Below, piece by piece: positions 51,647-59,026 of a DNA stretch of 64,000 bases (its first letter is position 1; the number at the start of each line of letters is the position of its first letter). The DNA is from Pseudobutyrivibrio sp. ACV-2 (lineage in GTDB: Bacteria; Bacillota; Clostridia; Lachnospirales; Lachnospiraceae), in contig NZ_FNQZ01000014.1 of assembly GCF_900107545.1 (NCBI RefSeq), positions 1-64,000 of the forward strand, in the 5' to 3' direction. A program made the translations under genes and the position numbers. Under the pieces are notes generated by a model that had not been told where the DNA came from, ran no database searches, and was given only the letters and a program-made list of their open reading frames with translations.

Positions 51647-52405
51647 ATGAGTGAAAAGATTGTACAGACAGCAGGAAGAGAACAGCTTGGAGAATTCGCT
51701 CCAGACTTTGCGCATTTTAATGACGATGTTTTATTTGGAGAGAACTGGAATAATCGGGATATTGATGTTAAGACACGCAGTATTATTACAGTTGTGGCAT
51801 TAATGTCTCAGGGAATCACTGACAGCAGTCTGAAATATCACATTATGAATGCAAAAAATCATGGTGTATCACAAAAGGAGATGGCTGCTATTATCACACA
51901 TGTGGCTTTCTACGCGGGATGGCCAAAGGCGTGGGCTGTATTTAACCTGGCAAAAGAAGTATATAATGAGCCTGTTGCTGAGATTACCGATAAAGATCGT
52001 TATCAGAATACTATATTTTTTCCTATTGGAAATCCAAATGATGCTTATGCTCAGTACTTTGATGGACAGAGCTATCTTGCACCGGTTTCTACAGAACAGA
52101 TTCCGATTTACAATGTAACTTTTGAGCCTGGATGTAGAAATCATTGGCATATACATCATTCAAAGAGTGGTGGAGGACAGATGCTTATCTGTATCGGAGG
52201 CAGAGGATTTTACCAGGAAGAGGGAAAGGAAGCCAGAGAACTTCACCCTGGAGATGTAGTCAATATTCCAGCTAATGTAAAACATTGGCATGGAGCAGCT
52301 GCTGACTCATGGTTCTCACATCTTGCTATTGAGATAGAAGGTGAGGAGACAAGTAATGAGTGGTGTGAGTCTGTAGCAGAAGCGGATTATCTTAAAATCC
52401 AGTAA
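51647..52405 (+). CDS. Carboxymuconolactone decarboxylase-cupin fusion
   Basis: 252 residues, ATG at 51647 after AAGGAG. Residues about 10-110 are a carboxymuconolactone decarboxylase/AhpD-like domain (RSIITVVALMSQGITDSSLK, AIITHVAFYAGWPKAWAVF) without the CxxC of AhpD. Residues about 130-250 are a cupin with metal ligands in NHWHIHHS and HWHGAAADS. The two domains occur fused in many Firmicutes near flavodoxin and aldo/keto reductase genes. The substrate is unknown. It follows the flavodoxin gene by 14 bases. Confidence 0.9.
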   Translation: MSEKIVQTAGREQLGEFAPDFAHFNDDVLFGENWNNRDIDVKTRSIITVVALMSQGITDSSLKYHIMNAKNHGVSQKEMAAIITHVAFYAGWPKAWAVFNLAKEVYNEPVAEITDKDRYQNTIFFPIGNPNDAYAQYFDGQSYLAPVSTEQIPIYNVTFEPGCRNHWHIHHSKSGGGQMLICIGGRGFYQEEGKEARELHPGDVVNIPANVKHWHGAAADSWFSHLAIEIEGEETSNEWCESVAEADYLKIQ

Positions 52406-52409
52406 TTGG

Positions 52410-52538
52410 CGTGAAGGTGATGCTAAAGAAAAGCCTGCCACAGAAATAAGTCTAGATGCCACAGACGAAGGTAGACCATTGTATGAAAAACTTGGTTTCA
52501 AGGCATCTGATGAATGTATGGTAATGAGTAATACTTAA
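52410..52538 (+). pseudogene. C-terminal fragment of a GNAT acetyltransferase
   Basis: EISLDATDEGRPLYEKLGFK and the final DECMVMSNT closely match the end of the GNAT encoded at 24643-25098 (EISLDATSLGRPLYEKLGF). The acetyl-CoA domain is absent. It is the leftover of a paralogue, deleted between the cupin gene and the PhzF gene. Confidence 0.7.
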
Positions 52539-52586
52539 TATCGGAGCAGAAGACTAACTTGAATGAATAGAAGGGGGAACCATATT

Positions 52587-53369
52587 ATGAAGCAATATAT
52601 AGTAGATGCATTTACCAACACACCATTTGCAGGTAATCCAGCTGCAGTATGTGTTATGGATTGCTGGCCATCAGAAGAATCAATGATGAAGCTGGCAATG
52701 GAAAATAATCTGTCTGAAACAGCGTTTATTGTAAAAGAGGAACAGGGCTATCACTTACGTTGGTTTACACCAGGTTCAGAGGTAGAACTATGTGGACATG
52801 CAACCCTTGCATCTTCATTTGTAATACTAAATTACATAGAAAAGGATTTAGACCTAGTTGAATTCAACACTCTCAGCGGAAAACTTACAGTAAGGAGAAA
52901 TGGAAATCTCTTGGAAATGAATTTCCCTACATATGAACAGCCTGAAATTCCTGTTACAGATGAAATGGAAGAAGCTTACGGCGTTCGTCCTATAAAGGCT
53001 CTTCTTGGTCCAGACCTTCTCTGTATATTTGAATCAGAAGAGCAGATAAGAAATATGAATCCTGATCAGATGAAGCTCTCACAGCTTCCAGGCAGAGGAC
53101 AGGATGCTACAGCAAGAGGAAAAGATGTAGATTGTGTCTCAAGAACTTTCTTTCCAAAACTTCTTGTTGCAGAAGACCCAGTATGTGGTTCAGCGCACTG
53201 TCAGATAGCATCATATTGGTCTGACGTGCTTAACAAGAAAGAAATAAAAGCTTACCAGGCTTCAAAGCGTGGTGGATACGTACATTGTAGATTAGAGGAT
53301 AATAATCGAATTACTATCAGCGGTGAAGCTACACTAGTTGCTATATCAGAGATTGTGGCTGAATTATAA
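52587..53369 (+). CDS. PhzF-family isomerase/epimerase
   Basis: 260 residues, ATG at 52587 after AAGGGGG. The family's N-terminal motif IVDAFTNTPFAGNPAAVCV, the catalytic Glu in NNLSETAFIV, and ELCGHATLAS and EDPVCGSAHC in the second half are all present. PhzF proteins isomerise small metabolites; the phenazine enzyme is one member. A part of the middle may be shortened (SRTFFPKLLVAEDP). Probably in the TetR regulon by position. Confidence 0.88.
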   Translation: MKQYIVDAFTNTPFAGNPAAVCVMDCWPSEESMMKLAMENNLSETAFIVKEEQGYHLRWFTPGSEVELCGHATLASSFVILNYIEKDLDLVEFNTLSGKLTVRRNGNLLEMNFPTYEQPEIPVTDEMEEAYGVRPIKALLGPDLLCIFESEEQIRNMNPDQMKLSQLPGRGQDATARGKDVDCVSRTFFPKLLVAEDPVCGSAHCQIASYWSDVLNKKEIKAYQASKRGGYVHCRLEDNNRITISGEATLVAISEIVAEL

Positions 53370-53387
53370 CTTACTGAGGGGCGACTT

Positions 53388-53544
53388 ATGAAAAGAACTA
53401 AAGCTATAAAATATTCTTTTTAGATTCATGGTAGCATTATGCCTTACCATTTTTGTCATTTGCCAAGGATGTATCCTTACTCAGTTCTTTTCAAAAGGTG
53501 AAAGTGGAGCTGAATATATTATTGTTTTAGGCGCTCAAATTTAA
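53388..53544 (+). pseudogene. YdcF-family protein, N-terminal remnant
   Basis: The ATG at 53388 follows GAGGGG and opens MKRTKAIKYSF, then a stop. Another frame continues MVALCLTIFVICQGCIL, then GAEYIIVLGAQI, the membrane anchor and first strand of YdcF/ElyC-like proteins. It ends at 53544. The conserved catalytic part is missing. Confidence 0.55.
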
Positions 53545-53598
53545 AAAGAAATCAATCGCTGGAAAAATGTAAGAGATACATATCTAAAAAGGAAAAAC

Positions 53599-53730
53599 AT
53601 GTATCTTAGTAGGCAGGATAACTGGCACCCATCATTTAATTGTTATATTGAAGCTGTGAATGAAGTCTTTTCAAAAACTCCTAATAGCTTGAATGAGAGA
53701 AATGTATCTGTGTGGCATACGTTATGGTAG
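53599..53730 (+). CDS. Possible 43-residue ORF
   Basis: AAAGGA lies six bases before an ATG; the product (MYLSRQDNWHPSFNCYIEAV...) contains several aromatic residues and is not recognised. A terminator follows 17 bases after the stop. It could be a remnant of a nearby broken gene. Confidence 0.3.
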   Translation: MYLSRQDNWHPSFNCYIEAVNEVFSKTPNSLNERNVSVWHTLW

Positions 53731-53746
53731 ATAGTAATAACTATTC

Positions 53747-53776
53747 AGGGAGCCTAGTCTAATAGGCTCCCTTGTT
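53747..53776 (+). terminator. Intrinsic terminator
   Basis: AGGGAGCCTA pairs perfectly with TAGGCTCCCT, then TGTTAATTT. Confidence 0.8.
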
Positions 53777-53907
53777 AATTTAAGTGATTTACAAAGATAA
53801 ATTGCCCATTTATCCGGGTGGTGGAAATTTCTTTGAACTTTCTGCGCCAAAGTGTGAACGAGGTATCCGGAAAAATCAAAATTAAAATATGGATAACGTA
53901 AGAATTC

Positions 53908-53947
53908 ACAATGCTTTGAGGACTACTTGAAGCATTGTATTTTTTTG
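53908..53947 (+). terminator. Intrinsic terminator in a gene-free stretch
   Basis: ACAATGCTT pairs with AAGCATTGT, followed by ATTTTTTTG. No gene is visible just upstream (53777-53907), so an unannotated short RNA may end here. Confidence 0.75.
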
Positions 53948-53978
53948 TATGGAAACCTGATAAAAAGAAAGTGGTTCC

Positions 53979-54017
53979 AGTGACAAAACTTTCACGAATT
54001 TGACGTATGATTAAATT
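53979..54017 (+). repeat. Direct repeat, left copy, flanking the nuclease cluster
   Basis: AGTGACAAAACTTTCACGAA and the following TTTGACGTATGATTA match the segment at 57851-57890 in about four of five positions. The two copies lie in the same orientation just outside the GIY-YIG/HNH/Mrr group. Confidence 0.5.
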
Positions 54018-54093
54018 GGTGGGGTGTAGGGAATCTTGTAAGAATTTGGTAAAATTAAAGTGTCTTATTTATGGATTTAGCAAGGTGATGAGT

Positions 54094-54993
54094 ATGAGTA
54101 GATATCTAGATTATTACTTTATGACATATAAGGAAAACTATAAAGATTATAAACTCCCTTTAAAAAGGTACTATTATGATGATTTACTTTCCGAAAATTT
54201 CTACGGAACATTTAAAGAGATTTGTGAAAGAGTTAAAGGATCTGAAGATAGGGGATATTTTCGTTTTGCTGGTCTTAGCCAAAATACAATTAAAGGCAGT
54301 GAGAAATATGATTTTTTTAATGTTCATGGAAGAGCAAAAGGTGGATGTTATTTTGACCTTGATGAATTAATGAACAGATACTTAAATAAGGTAATGGATG
54401 TATATATGTATGGAAATCCGTTGATATATAGAATTGACCCGTATAATTTTTATCATTTTATATTTACTTATGCTTACCAAACAGCATTTATCAATCGACT
54501 TCTTTCTAATGATGCCGCAGAATTTGATAACGCAATTGATAAACTACAAATAAAATATAAAAAAATTCAAAAAATAAGTAACTTGGATGAAGTTAAAGGA
54601 AAAAAGGGCATTTATATCTTAATATTGAAGAAATACAAGGTTTGTTATGTAGGGCAAACGACTAATGATTTTAGAAGGCGAATCATGGAGCACTGGTCTG
54701 CCGATAGGGCTTTTGATATTCAAGGAATTGATACTTTTAAAGTAGGTGACACTAGTGATATTTTGATCTATGAATGTCCTGTTTCAAAGTTGAATGACAT
54801 GGAACAAAAAATAATAGCTAGTCTTCCAGCACAGTTTACTTTAAATTGGGTAAAGGGTGGAGAGTTTACCATTCAAAAAGAAACATTATTTCCATTTAAA
54901 GAAGGTGGTATGGAAGATATTCTAATTAATGATATAAAAACTGCAGCGGGGCTATTATCATATGCAGAAAAGAAATTTGGTGCCAGTATATAG
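54094..54993 (+). CDS. GIY-YIG nuclease-domain protein
   Basis: About 299 residues from the ATG at 54094, with AAGG eight bases upstream; the frame extends left to 54007 without a good ribosome site. The N-terminal 170 residues are an unrecognised aromatic-rich domain. The GIY-YIG domain starts near 172 (KGIYILILKKYKVCYVGQTT) with the catalytic Arg in DFRRRIMEHW and Glu in LNDMEQKIIASL. Probably an endonuclease of a mobile or defence unit. The HNH gene starts 15 bases later. Confidence 0.8.
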   Translation: MSRYLDYYFMTYKENYKDYKLPLKRYYYDDLLSENFYGTFKEICERVKGSEDRGYFRFAGLSQNTIKGSEKYDFFNVHGRAKGGCYFDLDELMNRYLNKVMDVYMYGNPLIYRIDPYNFYHFIFTYAYQTAFINRLLSNDAAEFDNAIDKLQIKYKKIQKISNLDEVKGKKGIYILILKKYKVCYVGQTTNDFRRRIMEHWSADRAFDIQGIDTFKVGDTSDILIYECPVSKLNDMEQKIIASLPAQFTLNWVKGGEFTIQKETLFPFKEGGMEDILINDIKTAAGLLSYAEKKFGASI

Positions 54994-55008
54994 CAAGAAA
55001 GGATTGAT

Positions 55009-55695
55009 ATGGAAAAACATATTGAAGCTGAAAAAATCTGCAATATAACTGACGAAGTCACAAAAATACGCTATAAGATTGTACATAAAAAGACTCCTAA
55101 TAGATATGAAATCTATACTCAATATACGGATGATAACGGCGTGTTCCGGCGTAATAGAATTCTATTTAAAGAGGCTAAGGCAGTAGAAGCAGATTTACAA
55201 AAAACAATAGCATATGTCAATGATTATCTTGTGGCAAAACATATAAACATATATGAAGATGAAAACTATATGGGTAACCGGGATTTAACGAGAGCTAAAC
55301 GTACAAAACCTTTATCAGATGATCATACACCAGAAGAAATTTGTAAGCATGCTAGAGAATTAGATTTAGAAGATTTGAAAATAGTAGCAGAACAGTGTGC
55401 TAATTGTAAGGAAATAAAAATAGAGGCTAGAACAGAAAGATATCGAAATATATATATTGCCGAATATGCAAAAAGAAAAGCTAATGGAATTTGCCTATTA
55501 TGTAATAAGCCCGCGCCATTTAAAGGCAAAGATGGGACTCCCTACTTAGAATCGCATCATATATTATGGCTGTCTAAAGGTGGCGAAGATGCAATTGATA
55601 ATGTTGTAGCATTATGTCCTAATTGCCACAAGAAAATGCATATAATTAATGATGCTGCAGAGGTGGAATTTTTAATTAATAAGGCTAAGGAGTGA
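55009..55695 (+). CDS. HNH endonuclease
   Basis: 228 residues. The C-terminal zinc-knuckle HNH module is complete: GICLLCNKPAPF, YLESHHILWLSKGG (catalytic His pair), AIDNVVALCPNCHKKMH. The N-terminal 150 residues form a charged domain of unknown role, perhaps for target recognition. It resembles HNH restriction endonucleases. AAAGGA upstream; six bases to the next gene. Confidence 0.88.
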   Translation: MEKHIEAEKICNITDEVTKIRYKIVHKKTPNRYEIYTQYTDDNGVFRRNRILFKEAKAVEADLQKTIAYVNDYLVAKHINIYEDENYMGNRDLTRAKRTKPLSDDHTPEEICKHARELDLEDLKIVAEQCANCKEIKIEARTERYRNIYIAEYAKRKANGICLLCNKPAPFKGKDGTPYLESHHILWLSKGGEDAIDNVVALCPNCHKKMHIINDAAEVEFLINKAKE

Positions 55696-55701
55696 TTTTT
55701 C

Positions 55702-56562
55702 ATGATAAATGCTGAAGAAGCATGGAATAATCTTTTAAAACACGAGGGCGAACTATTTTATAAGGTTAGAGGTGGAAGTTTTACATATAAGGTTTGTCCT
55801 GATCAGAAGGGTTTTGTAGTTGATTGTGCTAGTTTCTTTCTAACAAAAGGAAATTTTATAAAAGCATTTGATTTGCTACCGGTGGATGCACCGTCGAAAC
55901 TGAACAATAATGGAGTTATGGGAAGTTCATACCTTTTTGCGCTACTTTCGGACAAACGTATTGTAGATAGTATAGATATTGTTCGTGAAACCAAAGTAAA
56001 TATAGAACCAAGAACATCTACGAAACTTGTTAATAATAAAATAAAACAACTAGGGACAAACAATACTATAGAGCGAGCAACTGCAAACGTAGATAAGCCT
56101 GCGCTTAATGTCTGTGGCTATGATTTTTCTTTTTTACAAATGATTGAACCTCAGTGCAATGAGTCCGGAAGAGTAATAGAATATTCGCCTCAGTCAGGAT
56201 ATGATAATAAATCTAATCTGCAGCTTCATGCATACGGTTCTGGAAGTTTTTGTAAATTTAAAATTGACGCAGGAGAATGGCCAGGCGTTTATTTATGGAT
56301 ACTAGATGATGAAATAATCTATATTGGTGAAACAGATAATTTGAAGAGAAGATTCAATACTGGATATGGAACAATCTCAGCACGTAATTGTTTTGAAGGT
56401 GGCCAAACAACGAATTGCAAAATGAATAAAGTTGTTTTGCAATATGCAAAACAAAATAGCTTTATTAGCTTGTATTTTTATAAGACTAATGAATATAAAA
56501 AAGTAGAATTGGAATTATTAAAGTCAATAAACACCAAGTACAATGTTAAAGATAACAAGTAA
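55702..56562 (+). CDS. GIY-YIG nuclease-domain protein (second)
   Basis: 286 residues. The GIY-YIG domain is at the C-terminus, from about 193: GVYLWILDDEIIYIGETDNL, KRRFNTGYG, and EYKKVELELLKS with the metal Glu. The N-terminal 180 residues are of a different type from the first GIY-YIG protein, so this is not a tandem duplication. GGAG precedes the ATG. Same transcript as the HNH gene. Confidence 0.85.
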   Translation: MINAEEAWNNLLKHEGELFYKVRGGSFTYKVCPDQKGFVVDCASFFLTKGNFIKAFDLLPVDAPSKLNNNGVMGSSYLFALLSDKRIVDSIDIVRETKVNIEPRTSTKLVNNKIKQLGTNNTIERATANVDKPALNVCGYDFSFLQMIEPQCNESGRVIEYSPQSGYDNKSNLQLHAYGSGSFCKFKIDAGEWPGVYLWILDDEIIYIGETDNLKRRFNTGYGTISARNCFEGGQTTNCKMNKVVLQYAKQNSFISLYFYKTNEYKKVELELLKSINTKYNVKDNK

Positions 56563-56583
56563 ACACATGGAATGGGGTATTAT

Positions 56584-56766
56584 ATGGTCGATTGGAATAA
56601 TGATGGACATATTGGCGCAGATGATTTACTTTTGACAGACATTATTTTAGAAGAAGAAAAAAATAATGGTAGCGGTAATAAACCCAGGGGTAGTTGCCTG
56701 ACGACTCTGGTATTTATGATTTCCATTCCTTTACTTTTACTTATAGTATTTACTGGTATAATTTAA
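56584..56766 (+). CDS. Small membrane protein with an EF-hand-like loop
   Basis: About 60 residues from the ATG at 56584, with GGAATGGGG upstream; an ATG at 56572 is an alternative. The N-terminal DWNNDGHIGADDLLLTDIIL is a single calcium-loop-like (dockerin/EF-hand) motif. After a Gly/Asn linker, one C-terminal transmembrane segment follows (LTTLVFMISIPLLLLIVFTG). Its place inside the nuclease cluster hints at a role there. Unknown. Confidence 0.6.
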   Translation: MVDWNNDGHIGADDLLLTDIILEEEKNNGSGNKPRGSCLTTLVFMISIPLLLLIVFTGII

Positions 56767-56794
56767 TGAAAACATGATGATTACGGAGGGGCAT

Positions 56795-57778
56795 ATGTCA
56801 ATCGATGATAAAAAGATATGGGGAATCCACACAAAAAATGATAGTCTATTTATTAATGAAAATCTCATAGGTATTGGATGGGATGATTATGGAAATGCGA
56901 GTACCATTCAGCCTTCAAGAGAGGCTTTTAAGGAGAGATATTCACAAGTTTATAAAGATGCTAAGCCAATGTCTATAGCTAATTCTGCAGGAATGATATA
57001 TAGATTTGTTCATGAAATTGAAATCGGTGATTATGTTATATTCCCAGCAAAGATAGATCGACAAATTTATATTGGTGAGATTGTCAGTGACTATAACTAT
57101 GAAGCCGATGCTCCAATTTATCGTAATCGAAGAAAAGTAAAATGGTTAAAGGTGGTCCCACGTACATCTTTTTCACAGGCTGCTTTGTATGAAATAGGCT
57201 CGTTCTTAACATTGTTTACTGTTAAGAATAATGCGGACGAATTTATGGCAGTTCTTCAGGGAAAGACATATAACGCATATGAGGAAGATGATACCATAGG
57301 TGTTACAGCTGAAGACATTATTGAGAATACTAAAGACTTTATTCTTAAGGAACTTAGCAGACAATTAAAAGGTTATGATTTAGAGGATTTTGTTGCAAAT
57401 CTTTTGCAAGCTATGGGTTATAGAACAAAGGTGTCAGCTAATGGAGGAGATAGTGGAATAGATATTATTGCATACAAAGACGAATTGCCACCAAGAATAT
57501 TAGTTCAGGTAAAGAGTGTTGATGGAGATATTAAAGAATCTGTATTGCAGTCTCTTAAAGGTGCAATGAGAGAGGGCGATTATGGTCTGTTTGTAACATT
57601 ATCAAACTATACAAAGAATGCATTAAATTATCTTGATAATACCCCTATTATCCGTGGTATTAATGGAACTGAATTAGTGGAATTGGTATTAAAATATTAT
57701 GATCAGTTGGATGATAGATATCAGGATATGATTCCATTGAAGAAGGTATATATTCCTGTTTTAAAAACAGAAGAGTAA
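56795..57778 (+). CDS. Mrr-like restriction endonuclease
   Basis: 327 residues, ATG at 56795 after GGAGGGG. The N-terminal domain (KKIWGIHTKNDSLFINENLI, YVIFPAKIDRQIYIGEIVSD) looks like a modified-base reader or EVE/PUA-like fold. The C-terminal Mrr_cat domain is clear: LEDFVANLLQAMGYRTKVSA, catalytic Asp223 (SGIDIIAY) and Q-V-K (Lys240). Mrr-type enzymes cut methylated or otherwise modified DNA. It ends the nuclease cluster. Confidence 0.85.
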   Translation: MSIDDKKIWGIHTKNDSLFINENLIGIGWDDYGNASTIQPSREAFKERYSQVYKDAKPMSIANSAGMIYRFVHEIEIGDYVIFPAKIDRQIYIGEIVSDYNYEADAPIYRNRRKVKWLKVVPRTSFSQAALYEIGSFLTLFTVKNNADEFMAVLQGKTYNAYEEDDTIGVTAEDIIENTKDFILKELSRQLKGYDLEDFVANLLQAMGYRTKVSANGGDSGIDIIAYKDELPPRILVQVKSVDGDIKESVLQSLKGAMREGDYGLFVTLSNYTKNALNYLDNTPIIRGINGTELVELVLKYYDQLDDRYQDMIPLKKVYIPVLKTEE

Positions 57779-57850
57779 ATATCTATTTTATATTCGTACA
57801 GTTAGATTGATTTTAGAGTGCCACCAAAGGTTAACAAAGATTTAAGTTTT

Positions 57851-57890
57851 AGTGACAAAAACATCACCAATCTGACGTTTGATTACAATT
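57851..57890 (+). repeat. Direct repeat, right copy, flanking the nuclease cluster
   Basis: AGTGACAAAAACATCACCAA and TCTGACGTTTGATTACAATT match the copy at 53979-54017 with a few substitutions and two one-base gaps. Shared bases include AGTGACAAAA, TCAC, AAT, TGACGT and TGATTA. Confidence 0.5.
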
Positions 57891-57944
57891 AAGTGTGTGG
57901 GTTCGCTTTTTATAGATTAAAAATTATAGGTGTTTTTTTATACC

Positions 57945-58050
57945 GTAAGCGCCTAATAAAAAGGCATTTCTACTAAAACTTCTTGCACCCAAGCGAGGAT
58001 TGCGATGATGCAGGAGATATTAAAGAGGACCCCTTTTATTAGGCGCTTAC
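57945..58050. repeat. 106-bp element with 17-bp terminal inverted repeats
   Basis: GTAAGCGCCTAATAAAA(AGG) at 57945-57964 is matched by its exact reverse complement, CCTTTTATTAGGCGCTTAC, at 58032-58050, with one A fewer. The 67 bases between contain a second weak pairing (CTTCTTGCA with TGCAGGAG). No T-run follows on either strand, so it is not a simple terminator. It could be a structured RNA or a MITE. Clear target duplications are not seen. Confidence 0.6.
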
Positions 58051-58101
58051 AGTTGATATTTCTGAATGATAATTTTGGGCACATTAGAAATTTGGGATAA
58101 T

Positions 58102-58875
58102 CTAAGGTGCTATATTTTTATTTAGAGATATAACCGTAATATTTTTATCTATAGGCTTTTTTATTATGCCAGCATAGTCATAGTCATCTTCCGAAGTCCC
58201 CCAGATTAACTGTGTTAGGATACGTATTAGAAGATAGTGTACCAACTTGTGAAATTTTGAATCATCGGTGATATTTGCTACAAAATCAACCCTGATAGGT
58301 GTACCATTTGATATAAGTAAATGCCATAAATCAGTGTCACTTTCTAAGCAGGCTCCTAGCTCTCCACCAATATTTGTAGTGAATTTTTTAATATCATCGC
58401 TGTTTATTGCAGTTGTGTAATTAATATCGTTGGCTGAATCAGGATATTTATCTGTGTAGAAGTTATGTAAATTATTTGTCGCAGCTTTTATGCTCTGTTC
58501 ATCAAGTCCAACCATTGTAAGTGTTTTTAACATTTGGGAATAAATATTCTTCCAATTATTAGGCCTAAGACCATTAGCTTCAATGTCATTAGGATCAAGA
58601 ACTCTGGTGTAATGATGGCAGACGATTTTATGCTTGCAGGTTTCTTTATAGAATTTGTAAAACAAGTCATCTGGGTGCGAACTATGCTTAGAAAAAGATT
58701 CAAAACAATCTACAGAGCAAATATAATTTTTCAATATAACTTCTGCCTTATATTCAGCACTATTAATATCAGGATACTGTTTTTTTATATTTTGTACTGG
58801 GATAAGAGGTAAAATATTTTGTGCAATGTTTATTAATTCCAGTGGAAAATTATTTTCTGAATCATTAATTATCAT
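58102..58875 (-). CDS. Hypothetical protein in the defence island
   Basis: 257 residues on the minus strand, GGGAGA before the ATG at 58875, divergent from hsdM. No signal peptide or membrane segment. The centre holds CKHKIVCHHYTRVLDPNDIE and ANGL, a His-x-Thr-Arg...Gly-Leu pattern that recalls the N-terminal NAD-binding strand of some ADP-ribosyltransferase-like proteins; this is an impression only. The position beside a type I restriction-modification operon suggests a defence or phage-related role. Confidence 0.65.
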   Translation of the reverse strand: MIINDSENNFPLELINIAQNILPLIPVQNIKKQYPDINSAEYKAEVILKNYICSVDCFESFSKHSSHPDDLFYKFYKETCKHKIVCHHYTRVLDPNDIEANGLRPNNWKNIYSQMLKTLTMVGLDEQSIKAATNNLHNFYTDKYPDSANDINYTTAINSDDIKKFTTNIGGELGACLESDTDLWHLLISNGTPIRVDFVANITDDSKFHKLVHYLLIRILTQLIWGTSEDDYDYAGIIKKPIDKNITVISLNKNIAP

Positions 58876-59026
58876 ATAGTTTGTCTCCCTATAATTTCTG
58901 GTTGAGTATATTACTGATTATAACATTGATTTATAGCATATAGTTAATCACCACTTTCTTTTTATAAATCAGCGTATGTGATACAATTTTATATAGTTTT
59001 GATACGTTTACGGGAGGATAATTAAT

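Larger units (their letters stand above)
57779..58101. other. Intergenic stretch with direct repeat and inverted repeat, no gene seen
   Basis: The stretch lies between the convergent Mrr and 58102-58875 genes. I see no protein frame. It contains the right copy of the flanking direct repeat and a 106-bp element bounded by a long inverted repeat, both listed separately. Confidence 0.6.

Noticed and set aside
57945-58050. Retron RNA
   Set aside because: The inverted ends would fit, but no reverse transcriptase gene is nearby.
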